Of a DNA stretch of 64,000 bases, positions 47,158-55,564 are shown in pieces; positions within the stretch are counted from its first letter, which is position 1, and each line of letters opens with the position of its first letter. The notes below the pieces were generated by a model. That model was not told the origin of the DNA. It made no database searches and worked only from the letters and a program-made list of their open reading frames with translations. The DNA comes from RBC074 sp964470555 (lineage in GTDB: Bacteria > Acidobacteriota > Blastocatellia > RBC074), in assembly GCA_964470555.1 (NCBI GenBank), contig CAYYDG010000013.1:62001-126000 (forward strand), read 5' to 3'. A program made the translations under genes and the position numbers.

Positions 47158-50100
47158 ATGAAAAAGATGATTCAGGTGTTTGCACTTATTTGTTTTCTTG
47201 CCAGTCTGGGATGGGCGCAGGAATCGCCGCTGCTGTTGCAGCGTCCGACCTTGAGTAAAACGCATATTGCTTTCAACTTTGCCGGAGATTTGTGGATCGT
47301 CGAGCGCGGCGGCGGCGAAGCCAAACAATTGACCACCGGAGTCGGGATTGAAACAGAGCCGGTGTTTTCGCCGGATGGTTCGCAAATCGCGTTCACCGGA
47401 CAGTATGACGGCAACACTGACGTGTTTGTCGTGTCGGCGGCGGGCGGAGTTCCGAAGCGACTGACATTCCACCCCGGCGCGGATCAAGCTGTTGGTTGGA
47501 CGAACGACGGCAAGAGCGTGTTGTTCAGTTCGGCGCGCAACAGTTATCAAGGGTTTCCGCGTTTGTTCACGATCGGGTCGGACGGCGCCGGATTGCCGGA
47601 AGAATTGCCGTTGCCGATGGCCGAGCGCGGTTCGTATTCGCCCGATGGCGCTTATCTGGCCTACGAACCTTTGATCCAATGGCAACCCGAATGGAAGCAT
47701 TACAAAGGCGGCCAGCAGGATGTGATCTGGATTGCGCGCTTGAGCGATTCGACAATTGAAAAGCTGCCGCGCGCAAATTCCAACGACAAAAATCCGTTGT
47801 GGATCGGAGACAAGGTCTACTTCCTTTCAGATCGTAACGGCCCCGTTTCGCTGTTTTCCTTCGACACCAAAACCAAAAAGATCACGCAAATCGTCAACAA
47901 CAATGGGTTGGACATCAAATCGGCTTCGGCCACTTCGGACGCAATCGTCTACGAACAGTTCGGCGCGATTTATGTGCTCGACCTGAAAACCAATCAATCG
48001 CAAAAAGTGAACATTCGCGTGAATGCGGATCTGACTTCTGTGCGCCCGCGGTTTGAACGTGTCGGCCCACGCATCAGCAACGCTGCGATTTCTCCGACCG
48101 GAGCGCGCGCCGTATTTGAAGCGCGCGGCGAAATTCTCAGCGTTCCTGCCGACAAAGGCGATGCGCGCAATTTGACCGGCACGACCGGGGTGATGGAACG
48201 CGATCCGGCGTGGTCGCCCGATGGAAAGTGGATTGCCTACTTCTCGGATGAATCCGGCGAATACGCTTTGCACCTGCGAAACCAGACAGGAATGGGCGAG
48301 GTCAAAAAAATCAACCTCGGCAATCCGCCATCGTTTTTCTATTCGCCGACGTGGTCGCCTGACAGCAAGAAAATTGCCTACACCGACAAGCGGTTGAATC
48401 TTTGGTATGTGGACATCGAAAAAGGCACGCCGGTCAAAGTGGACACCAACACGTACGACAATCCGTGGCGTGTGATGGATCCGGCATGGTCGCCGGACAA
48501 CAAATGGATCACCTACACCAAGCAATTGAAAAACCGCATGTGCGCGGTGTTTGTCTATTCGCTTGAAACAGGCAAATCCACGCAAATCAGTGATGGGTTG
48601 AGCGACACGCGATTCGCGAACTTCGACAAAAACGGCAAGTACCTGTACTTCACGGCCAGCACCGATGTCGGTCCGACAACGGGTTGGCTGGACATGTCCA
48701 GTTTCCCGTATCAAACCACGCGCAGCGTTTATGTGGTTGTGTTGAAGAAAGGCGAAGCCTCGCCGCTGGCTCCGGAAAGCGACGAGGAAAAGATCGCTGA
48801 AGAAAAGAAAGACGAAGCTCCGAAGGCTCCGCCGCAAAAGAAAGAAGTCGTCGTCACGATTGATTTTGAAAACATTGACCAACGCATTCTGGCGTTGCCG
48901 ATTCCCACGCGCAATTACATTGGACTGAGCACGGCGAAATCCGGGTTGTTGTTCCTGGCTGAAAGCACGGGCGGCGGAGGTTTGTTGGGCGGCGGGCCGG
49001 TGACGCTTCATAAATTCGACCTGGAAAAACGCAAGTTCGACAAGGTGATGGAGGGCATCTCTTACTTCGACATTTCCGCCAATGGCGAAAAAGCGTTGTA
49101 TCGGCAGGGGCCAAACTGGGTGATCGGCAATGTTGCCAGTCTGGGAGCGCCAACGCCGCCAGGGGCACCGGGCGGTCCGAATATGGTGAAAGTCGGCGAC
49201 ATGGAAGTCACGGTGGATCCTAAAGCCGAGTGGCGGCAGATGTACGAAGAAGCGTGGCGTATTCAGCGCGACTTTCTCTACGACCCGAACTTGCACGGGC
49301 TCGATTACGCCGCTACCAAGAAAAAGTACGAACCGTGGCTGAATGCGGTTGGACATCGCGCCGATTTGAATTACCTGTTTGACGAAATGCTCAACAACAT
49401 CGGCGTCGGCCATCACTTCGTCCGAGGCGGCGAAATTCCGCGCCCGAATTTCGTTCCCGGCGGATTGCTTGGAGCCGATTACAAGATCGAAAACGGTCGC
49501 TATCGCTTCGCGCACGTGTACAGCGGCGAAAACTGGAATCCGAATCTGCGCTCGCCGTTGACGCAGCCGGGCGTCGAAGTGAAAGACGGCGAATACCTGT
49601 TGGCGGTCAAAGGCCGCAATCTGACGGCCAATGACAACATCTATCAATTCTTTGAAGCGACGGCAGGCAAACAGGTCACGATCCGGGTCGGCCCGAATCC
49701 CGATGGCACTGGTTCGCGCGAAGTGGTCGTGGTGCCCGTCGGCAACGAAGGCGCGCTGCGCAATCGCGAATGGATGGAAAGCAATCGCCGCAAAGTGGAT
49801 CAACTGAGCGGCGGCAAGCTGGCATACATTTATTTGCCCGACACTGGTGGCGGCGGATACACCAACTTCAACCGCTACTACTTTTCGCAAGTGGACAAGG
49901 AAGGCGCAGTGCTTGACGAACGTTTTAACGGCGGCGGCACGGCGGCGAATTACATCATTGATTACATGCGACGCCCGCTGATGAACAAATGGGTGACGCG
50001 CGAAGGCGAAGATTTTTCTACGCCCGCCACTTCGATCTTCGGGCCGAAGGTCATGATCATCAATGAATTCGCCGGTTCCGGCGGAGATATGATGCCGTGG

Positions 50101-50502
50101 TTGTTCCGCAAAGCCGGGCTGGGCAAAACCGTCGGCAAACGCACCTGGGGCGGTCTGGTCGGCATTTACGATTACCCGACGCTGATGGATGGCGGCAGCG
50201 TGACGGCTCCGCGTGTGGCGTTTTACAACCTGCAGGGCGAATGGGACGTGGAAAATTACGGCACTCCGGCAGATGTCGAGGTCGAACTCGATCCGGCGGA
50301 ATGGCGCAAAGGCCGCGACCCACAACTGGAAAAAGCCGTCGAAGTCGTAATGGCCGAACTGAAAGCCAAACCGACTCCGAAATACAAACGCCCGGCTGCG
50401 TTCCCGAATTACAACACCAAGCCTTCGCCACAAGCGGGCGGCGCTACGAAACCGAGTGGCGCAAGTGGAAAACCTGCTGTGAAATCTGGCGTTCAGCGAT
50501 AA
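47158..50502 (+). CDS. Tricorn-like S41 protease, paralogue 3
   Basis: An 1114-residue third paralogue, starting at 47158 after TTGGAGAG, with a signal peptide (MIQVFALICFLASLGWAQ). It keeps the propeller, linker (shorter than in copies 1 and 2), tricorn core, PDZ and S41 domain, with nucleophile S974 in EFAGSGGD and GKRTWGG. It shares the PPGAPGGP loop with copy 1 (before the tricorn core) that copy 2 lacks, suggesting 1 and 3 are the closer pair. A strong terminator follows its stop. Confidence 0.93.
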   Translation: MKKMIQVFALICFLASLGWAQESPLLLQRPTLSKTHIAFNFAGDLWIVERGGGEAKQLTTGVGIETEPVFSPDGSQIAFTGQYDGNTDVFVVSAAGGVPKRLTFHPGADQAVGWTNDGKSVLFSSARNSYQGFPRLFTIGSDGAGLPEELPLPMAERGSYSPDGAYLAYEPLIQWQPEWKHYKGGQQDVIWIARLSDSTIEKLPRANSNDKNPLWIGDKVYFLSDRNGPVSLFSFDTKTKKITQIVNNNGLDIKSASATSDAIVYEQFGAIYVLDLKTNQSQKVNIRVNADLTSVRPRFERVGPRISNAAISPTGARAVFEARGEILSVPADKGDARNLTGTTGVMERDPAWSPDGKWIAYFSDESGEYALHLRNQTGMGEVKKINLGNPPSFFYSPTWSPDSKKIAYTDKRLNLWYVDIEKGTPVKVDTNTYDNPWRVMDPAWSPDNKWITYTKQLKNRMCAVFVYSLETGKSTQISDGLSDTRFANFDKNGKYLYFTASTDVGPTTGWLDMSSFPYQTTRSVYVVVLKKGEASPLAPESDEEKIAEEKKDEAPKAPPQKKEVVVTIDFENIDQRILALPIPTRNYIGLSTAKSGLLFLAESTGGGGLLGGGPVTLHKFDLEKRKFDKVMEGISYFDISANGEKALYRQGPNWVIGNVASLGAPTPPGAPGGPNMVKVGDMEVTVDPKAEWRQMYEEAWRIQRDFLYDPNLHGLDYAATKKKYEPWLNAVGHRADLNYLFDEMLNNIGVGHHFVRGGEIPRPNFVPGGLLGADYKIENGRYRFAHVYSGENWNPNLRSPLTQPGVEVKDGEYLLAVKGRNLTANDNIYQFFEATAGKQVTIRVGPNPDGTGSREVVVVPVGNEGALRNREWMESNRRKVDQLSGGKLAYIYLPDTGGGGYTNFNRYYFSQVDKEGAVLDERFNGGGTAANYIIDYMRRPLMNKWVTREGEDFSTPATSIFGPKVMIINEFAGSGGDMMPWLFRKAGLGKTVGKRTWGGLVGIYDYPTLMDGGSVTAPRVAFYNLQGEWDVENYGTPADVEVELDPAEWRKGRDPQLEKAVEVVMAELKAKPTPKYKRPAAFPNYNTKPSPQAGGATKPSGASGKPAVKSGVQR

Positions 50503-50523
50503 GCGAATTGCCAATTTGAAACC

Positions 50524-50563
50524 AAAAGCGCGAGCGTTGAGTGATTTCAACGCTCGCGCTTTT
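50524..50563 (+). terminator. Strong terminator after tricorn paralogue 3
   Basis: AAAAGCGCGAGCGTTGA (50524-50540) pairs perfectly with TCAACGCTCGCGCTTTT (50547-50563), loop of six. The A/T-flanked stem can work in both directions. A near-duplicate lies at 54488-54529. Confidence 0.88.
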
Positions 50564-50600
50564 CGATATTCAGTCCAGGCGAAAATTCATTGCTTGACAC

Positions 50601-50623
50601 GATGTTGCCAGATTGGCAACATC
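50601..50623. promoter_or_regulatory. Perfect palindrome upstream of higB: likely HigA operator
   Basis: GATGTTGCCA (50601-50610) and TGGCAACATC (50614-50623) form a perfect 10-bp inverted repeat with a 3-base spacer. It ends 20 bp before the higB start and directly follows a TTGACA hexamer (50594-50599). HigA antitoxins repress their own operon through such palindromes, so this is the expected autoregulatory site. Confidence 0.75.
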
Positions 50624-50643
50624 CAGTTTGGATACTCATTGCC

Positions 50644-50943
50644 ATGCATATTATCAGCAGAAAAAGATTGCTTGAGTTTGGGGACGAATTCCCGGAGGCG
50701 AAAGATTCGCTTGATGTCTGGTATCGCGTGGCCAAAAAAGCGCGATGGAAAAATCTGACTGAAACCAGGCAAAGTTATCCGCACGCTGATCCGTACAGAG
50801 AATGTACGCTCTTCAATATTGGCGGAAACAAATATCGGTTGATCACCAAAATCTATTACGAAGACCAGACCATTTTGATTCGTTTTGTGTTGACTCACGC
50901 TGAATACGACAAGGAGAAATGGAAAGATGATTGCAGTTGCTAA
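50644..50943 (+). CDS. higB: HigB-type mRNA interferase toxin
   Basis: A 99-residue toxin of the HigB/RelE superfamily, which cleaves mRNA at the ribosome. The N-terminus MHIISRKRLLEFGDEFPEAKDSLDVWYRVAKKARW and the core TLFNIGGNKYRLITKIYYEDQ...IRFVLTHAEYDK match the HigB toxin family well. The toxin-first order is typical for hig operons. Its last 17 nt overlap the antitoxin start. The gene is more AT-rich than the neighbouring protease genes, in keeping with horizontal acquisition. A palindromic operator lies just upstream. Confidence 0.9.
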   Translation: MHIISRKRLLEFGDEFPEAKDSLDVWYRVAKKARWKNLTETRQSYPHADPYRECTLFNIGGNKYRLITKIYYEDQTILIRFVLTHAEYDKEKWKDDCSC

Positions 50944-51346
50944 AACCAGGAAAACGACGGCGCGACGTTATGCGGATTTGCTGGCGACTGTTTTGCCGAA
51001 GCCTGTTGAATCGGAAGAGGAAAACGAGCGCGCACTTGAAATTGTCAATGGGTTAATGACTAAAGGCGAAAAGAATCTGACTGATGAGGAACGATGGTTG
51101 CTGAAAATGCTGGTGCGCTTGATAGAGGATTTTGAGGAAAGAGCTTATCCAATTGACGATGTGACTCCTGAAACGGCGCTGAAGACTTTGATGGAGGATC
51201 GCGGACTGAAACAAATAGACCTTGCTCCGCTGTTTGGCGGGCGCAGCCGCGTTTCTGATGTTTTGGCTGGCAAGCGCGAAATCAGCAAAACTCAGGCAAA
51301 AGCTTTGGCTGAATACTTCAAAGTATCAGCAGATTTGTTTATCTGA
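50927..51346 (+). CDS. higA: HigA-type antitoxin with HTH domain
   Basis: A 139-residue antitoxin. The N-terminal half (about 1-75) is helical and acidic and should wrap the toxin. The C-terminal half is an Xre-type helix-turn-helix (LKTLMEDRGLKQIDLAPLFGGRSRVSDVLAGKREISKTQAKALAEYF) that should bind the palindrome at 50601-50623. AAGGAG lies within higB just before the ATG. This antitoxin is longer than the shortest HigA proteins, as for the group with a separate N-terminal neutralising domain. The MNIO gene starts 27 nt after its stop. Confidence 0.9.
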   Translation: MIAVAKTRKTTARRYADLLATVLPKPVESEEENERALEIVNGLMTKGEKNLTDEERWLLKMLVRLIEDFEERAYPIDDVTPETALKTLMEDRGLKQIDLAPLFGGRSRVSDVLAGKREISKTQAKALAEYFKVSADLFI

Positions 51347-51372
51347 TTGCTTGTGTTCCGACTCGCTCACCG

Positions 51373-52257
51373 ATGATTAAATTTGCAGAAAAAGTAAGCC
51401 GGTTGCCACGTTTGGGCGTTGGCCTTTCGGGCGAATTCAACATTGCCGCCAAAGGCATGGATGTGAATTGGATGAAGGCGAATTACCCAAACCTGATTCA
51501 CTTTTATGAATACGGCGGCGATCTGGAACGCGGCCTGGACGAAGGCGTTCGCCGATGGGCGGCGAATGGGTTGCCGACGACGTATCACTTTCTGGACATC
51601 AACCTGGAAGAAAAGATTGATCTGGATGCGCGCTGGATCGCTGAAACCAAATGGATGGCGCAGGAAATCAACGCCGCGTGGTTGTGCGGAGATGCCGGGC
51701 GTTGGCATTTTGCCGGGCGCGAACGCGGACACGGCGTATTGATGCCTCCGATCCTCTGCCGCGAATCAGCCATCGAAACCGCCGAAAGCATCGCCGAAAT
51801 CGAAGCAGCCACCGGAATGACGGTGTTGCCGGAAAATCCTCCGGCAGTAATTTACCTCGGCGATTTGCACATTCTGGAGTATTTCGCGTTGGTGGCGGAG
51901 CGAGCCGATTGCGGATTGTTGCTGGATTGCGCGCACCTGGCGATTTTTCAGCAGACGCGCAATTTGCCGCCGTTGGCTGGGCTGGACAGCTTTCCGCTGG
52001 ATCGCGTGGTGGAAATTCACGTCGCCGGAGGGGCTTTCGCCGAAGTCGAAGGTTATGCGTACATCGAAGACAACCATTCGCCGGAACCGTTGCCAGCGAC
52101 GTGGGAAATTGTCGAATACGTTTTGCCGCGCGCCAAGAATCTGAAAGCCATTGTCTTTGAATGCGAACACAATCAGCCGGAAGAATGCGTGCCGGTGTTC
52201 GAGCGATTGAATTCGCTGTTTCCTGCCAATGTGGAATTGAGGGCGTCCGCCGGATGA
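51373..52257 (+). CDS. MNIO-family (DUF692) multinuclear iron oxidative enzyme
   Basis: A 294-residue TIM-barrel enzyme of the family that includes MbnB and BufB, which use a di- or tri-iron centre to modify peptides, often at Cys. Likely metal ligands by family pattern are H72 (YHFLDINLEE), E154-N155 (LPENPP), D185 and H188 (DCAHL), H216 (EIHVAGG), D233 and H235 (DNHS) and E263 (FECEHN), so the site looks complete. No Shine-Dalgarno is obvious. Its stop overlaps the partner start (ATGA). No Cys-rich precursor-peptide gene is visible nearby, which is unusual for the family. Confidence 0.88.
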   Translation: MIKFAEKVSRLPRLGVGLSGEFNIAAKGMDVNWMKANYPNLIHFYEYGGDLERGLDEGVRRWAANGLPTTYHFLDINLEEKIDLDARWIAETKWMAQEINAAWLCGDAGRWHFAGRERGHGVLMPPILCRESAIETAESIAEIEAATGMTVLPENPPAVIYLGDLHILEYFALVAERADCGLLLDCAHLAIFQQTRNLPPLAGLDSFPLDRVVEIHVAGGAFAEVEGYAYIEDNHSPEPLPATWEIVEYVLPRAKNLKAIVFECEHNQPEECVPVFERLNSLFPANVELRASAG

Positions 52258-53120
52258 GTCATCACACGCTGCAAAAATTGATTCCTCGCATGCTCTTTGA
52301 CGAAGAGTTTACGGCGTCGGTGTATGCCGAACCGGAAACGACGCTGGCGGGATTTGACCTGACCGACGCGGAGCGAGCGCAATTGCTTGGTGTGGATAGT
52401 CGCGCGTGGCGTTACGATGCGTTGCGAAAGCGGCGCATGCTGCGAACGCTGGCCGAAGAGTTCAAAATTTCGACAACGATCATTCTGGCCGAAACTCGTT
52501 CGATGGCTTCGCTGGAAGCTTACTTTTCCAGTCGGTTTTTTCATGCAGCGATTCAGGATCGCGGTTCGCTGGCGCGCGGTTTTGCAGAGTTTCTGTTGGA
52601 TGGATGTCAGCGCGGCGCGTGGACTTCGCCGCAGATTGCCGATGTCGTTCGGTTGGAATCCGTCATGGTTGGGTGTCGCCGTTCATTGGCGCGGGAAGGG
52701 AATGACGAACCGGCGGAATTGCCGACGACAATCAATCCGCGTGCGCGCGTCAAACTCGCCGCTGGTCACGATGTCGCCAGCTTTCAAGCCAACGTCATCG
52801 GAACCATTCAGCACGTCGAAAAATATCTGTTTGAACTCAGCCTGATGCCTGCGATGGCGTTGTGCGACGATGCGCCGAAACTCAGCGGATTGCCGCCCGT
52901 GGATTCGCAGCGAAAGGTGTATTTCCTGTTTCATCCCAGCGCCACCGGAATTTCGATGACCACTTTGGACAAAGCCGCGTATCTGGTGCTGTACGACACG
53001 AAACGACCGATTGAAATCAACACGCTGTTGGCACGACATCCCGCCAAAGCCAAAACCAGTCCGGCGGAAACCATCGTGCTGGAATGGTTGGAAGACGGCG
53101 CGTTGCGATTGTCGGATTGA
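52254..53120 (+). CDS. Putative partner protein of the MNIO enzyme
   Basis: A 288-residue protein coupled to the MNIO gene by a 4-nt overlap, the position usually taken by the substrate-binding partner (MbnC or BufC/DUF2063). I do not recognise a full-length family. The first 70 residues (LQKLIPRMLFDEEFTASVYAEPETTLAGFDLTDAERAQLLGVD) recall the helical Nif11/LigA-like leader found on some RiPP precursors. The middle is helical, and the C-terminal third (about 215-288, KVYFLFHPSATGISMTTLDKAAYLVLYD...IEINTLLARHP) looks like a small alpha/beta module. The partner role is inferred from position. Confidence 0.65.
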   Translation: MSHHTLQKLIPRMLFDEEFTASVYAEPETTLAGFDLTDAERAQLLGVDSRAWRYDALRKRRMLRTLAEEFKISTTIILAETRSMASLEAYFSSRFFHAAIQDRGSLARGFAEFLLDGCQRGAWTSPQIADVVRLESVMVGCRRSLAREGNDEPAELPTTINPRARVKLAAGHDVASFQANVIGTIQHVEKYLFELSLMPAMALCDDAPKLSGLPPVDSQRKVYFLFHPSATGISMTTLDKAAYLVLYDTKRPIEINTLLARHPAKAKTSPAETIVLEWLEDGALRLSD

Positions 53121-53283
53121 GCGTTCAGCTATGGCACAGGCCCGGCCAGATTGCAGTTGTAAATTCTCGTAAAACTCGTTTTCAAACCGCAAAGTGCGCC
53201 TCTTGGTCGGCAGGCTTTTGCGTATACTTCAGCCTCAAATGCAACCAAGCCGCGACCAATCCGATTTTCCCAATGGAGATGTT

Positions 53284-54471
53284 ATGAAACGAGTTTTTCT
53301 GTTCGTCGTGCTGACCCTGACGCTGACGGTTGTCGCGTTGGGACAAAACAACCAGATGGTGAGCCAGTTGACCATCAACTCTCAAGTGATGGGCGAAGAG
53401 CGCGTCATTCTGGTGCATACGCCTGCCAATTACGCCAATGGCAAACAACGGTATCCGGTGCTGTACCTGACTGACGGAGCCGCGCATCTTGGGCACACCA
53501 TCGCCACGGTTGAATTTCTGGCGCGCGCCGGACGAATGCCCGAACTGATTTTGGTCGCCATCGCCAACACCGACCGCACGCGCGATTTGACGCCAACCAA
53601 CGCCGCGATGAAACGTGACGACGGGTCACCGCTGAAACTGCCGACTTCGGGCGGAGCCGACAAATTCCTGAAGTTCATCGAAACCGAGCTGATCCCGAAA
53701 ATCGAAAGCAGTTATCGCGTCGAACCCTATCGCGTGTTCGCCGGACATTCGTTCGGCGGGTTGTTCGCGTTGCACGCAATGCTGACGCGACCGGAACTCT
53801 TCAACGCTTACATCGCCGTCAGCCCGACCATGCATTGGGACAACCATCTGTTGTCGCGCAAAGCCGAAGCGTTTTTCAAAGAGCGAAAAGAACTCAATCG
53901 CACCTTGTATCTGACGCTGGCCAACGAAGGCGGCGAAGCCAAAGTCGGTTTTGAGCGCTTCAAGGCGATTTTGGCGAAGAACTCGCCGAAAGGATTTTCA
54001 TTTGGCAGTGCGCTGATGGAAGACGAAGATCACGGTTCGGTCGTTTTGCCCACTCATTACGCAGGGCTTCGCAAAGTCTTTGAAGGCTGGCAATTGACGG
54101 GAACCGTCGCCGGATTGGCTCAGGTGGAAGAACACTACAAAAAACTGTCGGCGAAATTTGGTTACTCGGTTCTGCCGCCCGAAGCGATGATGAATCAATT
54201 CGGCTATCAATTGATGGGCGCAGGCAAAATGGACGAAGCGCTGGCGGTGTTCAAATTCAACGTCAAAACATACCCCGAATCGGCGAACGTGTACGACAGT
54301 CTGGCTGAGTTTTACGAAAAGAGCGGCAAACTCGACCTGGCCAAACCGAATTACGCCAAAGCCGTCGAACTCGGCTCGCAAACCAACGATCCGAATTTGC
54401 GTGTGTACAAAACCAATCTGGAGCGCGTCAGCGAAACGCTGAAGAAAACCGCCGAAGCCAAAGGAAAGTGA
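53284..54471 (+). CDS. Secreted esterase (esterase D-like alpha/beta hydrolase) with C-terminal TPR
   Basis: A 395-residue exported hydrolase. The ATG at 53284 follows GGAG and opens into a signal peptide (RVFLFVVLTLTLTVVALGQ). The alpha/beta hydrolase domain (about 25-275) has nucleophile S156 in AGHSFGGLFA and the likely catalytic His in EDEDHGSVV (about 255). Two TPR-like repeats close the protein (about 300-385, GYQLMGAGKMDEALAVFKFNV...YDSLAEFYEKSGKLDLAKPNYAKAVEL). Relatives include esterase D and siderophore esterases. The substrate is unknown. A terminator follows the stop. Confidence 0.9.
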   Translation: MKRVFLFVVLTLTLTVVALGQNNQMVSQLTINSQVMGEERVILVHTPANYANGKQRYPVLYLTDGAAHLGHTIATVEFLARAGRMPELILVAIANTDRTRDLTPTNAAMKRDDGSPLKLPTSGGADKFLKFIETELIPKIESSYRVEPYRVFAGHSFGGLFALHAMLTRPELFNAYIAVSPTMHWDNHLLSRKAEAFFKERKELNRTLYLTLANEGGEAKVGFERFKAILAKNSPKGFSFGSALMEDEDHGSVVLPTHYAGLRKVFEGWQLTGTVAGLAQVEEHYKKLSAKFGYSVLPPEAMMNQFGYQLMGAGKMDEALAVFKFNVKTYPESANVYDSLAEFYEKSGKLDLAKPNYAKAVELGSQTNDPNLRVYKTNLERVSETLKKTAEAKGK

Positions 54472-54487
54472 AAGACGGTTGGGAAAC

Positions 54488-54529
54488 AAAAAGCGCGAGT
54501 GTTGAGTGAGACTCAAGGCTCGCGCTTTT
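54488..54529 (+). terminator. Terminator after esterase, near-duplicate of the one at 50524
   Basis: AAAAAGCGCGAG (54488-54499) and TTGAGT face ACTCAA and CTCGCGCTTTT (ending 54529). Apart from one mismatched pair, stem and loop match the hairpin at 50524-50563. Confidence 0.85.
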
Positions 54530-54553
54530 CTTCAATTCGATGTAACTGCTCAG

Positions 54554-54662
54554 GGAGACGGAAAAAGAGATTACGGAACAGACGGAAATAACGGAATGGA
54601 CGGAAATTTCTATTCTTTCTTTTCCGTTTGTTCAGTTATTTCCGTTTGTTCCGTCATTTTCC
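54554..54662. repeat. ACGGAA-unit array with inverted complement
   Basis: Units such as GACGGAAA, TTACGGAACAGACGGAAATAACGGAA on the left face TTTCCGTTTGTTC...TTTCCGTTTGTTCCGTCATTTTCC on the right. It occupies the gap between the esterase and the aspartyl-protease gene. Confidence 0.7.
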
Positions 54663-54718
54663 ATGCTCTTCATTTGCAGATTTATTGTATGGGCTGAGCA
54701 GTTACAATTCGATTTTGA

Positions 54719-55129
54719 TTAGTCTTCAGAATCATATCTGCCGACGTAAAGCCGCCCGTCGTAATCCACGATGCCGAGTTTCAATTGCTGCATCCACCCG
54801 TGACGCCCAAGCACGTTGCGTCCAAAATTGGGGTGTTCAGCAAAGTAAGCGAACAAATCCAGTTGATAACCGAATGCCAGCAAAGTCACGCTATGGCCAA
54901 ATGCCCTGAAGCGTCCGGTTGCCGTACCAAACCATTCAGGTGAACCGGTTTCAATATCCAACCCAAGTCGCTCTCCGATTTCACGCTCGAAGATGCAGTA
55001 TGCTGCGCCGGTATCGAGTTTTGCCTCAAGCCTTATCCGTCGTTCGCCAATCAAAGAGATGGGGACTGAGATACCAGCCTCTCCGGCATCGTATTGATGC
55101 AACGTTTCGAAGTGCAGCAACAAGTCCAT
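54719..55129 (-). CDS. Retropepsin-like aspartyl protease domain protein
   Basis: A 136-residue single-domain protein with the aspartyl-protease motif D39-T-G-A (RLEAKLDTGAAYCIF) and a second conserved segment (NVLGRHGWMQQLKLGIVDYDGRLYVG) typical of retropepsin-like proteins that act as dimers. It has no signal peptide, so a cytoplasmic role is likely. Its ATG directly abuts the stop of the DUF5678-like gene, which points to coupled translation. Such pairs recur in bacteria with many accessory genes, but their function is unknown to me. Confidence 0.78.
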   Translation of the reverse strand: MDLLLHFETLHQYDAGEAGISVPISLIGERRIRLEAKLDTGAAYCIFEREIGERLGLDIETGSPEWFGTATGRFRAFGHSVTLLAFGYQLDLFAYFAEHPNFGRNVLGRHGWMQQLKLGIVDYDGRLYVGRYDSED

Positions 55130-55504
55130 CTACCAACCTCCGAAGGGCAAAGCGTCAACCGGTTCCAGATGAGAGAAAAATGGGTCTTCGACACCGGATT
55201 GGTCGGCTGCGGCAAACACCTCCTTCGCGTTCATGCCATGACTGATTAACCTGTCGCCATCCAGCGCCACCCATTGACCCGCGTATTCGTGCTTGTGCTC
55301 TTTTATCCATCGCATCTCAGGGGAAAAATCCGGCATTTCTACCCGCTCAGATTGTCCCGGTCGAGGGCGTTCAGCAGCAGCGACTTGTTCAGCAGCCCTT
55401 CGCAACGTTTCGACAATTTCAGCTTCGTGATTGAACAAACTGCGCGGAATGAACGCCCCCTCTTCGGTAATGGTGATTTGGTTGTCTGCCATTGGTTCCA
55501 GCAT
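55130..55504 (-). CDS. DUF5678-like small protein
   Basis: A 124-residue protein whose C-terminal half fits the DUF5678 pattern (WIKEHKHEYAGQWVALDGDRLISHGMNAKEVFAAADQSGVEDPFFSHLEP). The N-terminal half resembles a short DNA-binding/antitoxin-like strand plus helix (ITITEEGAFIPRSLF) and a charged linker. GGAGG lies 10 nt before the ATG at 55504, so I prefer that start to the Met four codons later. It is immediately followed by the aspartyl-protease gene. Function unknown; an antitoxin-like or protease-substrate role can only be guessed. Confidence 0.72.
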   Translation of the reverse strand: MLEPMADNQITITEEGAFIPRSLFNHEAEIVETLRRAAEQVAAAERPRPGQSERVEMPDFSPEMRWIKEHKHEYAGQWVALDGDRLISHGMNAKEVFAAADQSGVEDPFFSHLEPVDALPFGGW

Positions 55505-55564
55505 AAGGTTTCAACCTCCGATGCAAAGTCTGCCTGCTTTTGGCTTTGACAGCAAACTTCTTGT

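Noticed and set aside
47827..50550. Very long open frame (about 900 codons) on the minus strand across tricorn paralogue 3
   Set aside because: It is antisense to a clear protease gene, is rich in Arg, Phe and His as expected for a shadow frame, has no motif, and a similar shadow (about 700 codons, 40200-42317) lies opposite paralogue 1. Codon bias of the + strand genes explains both.
53134..53175. 13-codon frame MAQARPDCSCKFS after the MNIO partner gene, considered as a precursor peptide
   Set aside because: It is far shorter than known MNIO precursors, has no ribosome-binding site and no leader region. Two cysteines in such a short frame are likely chance.
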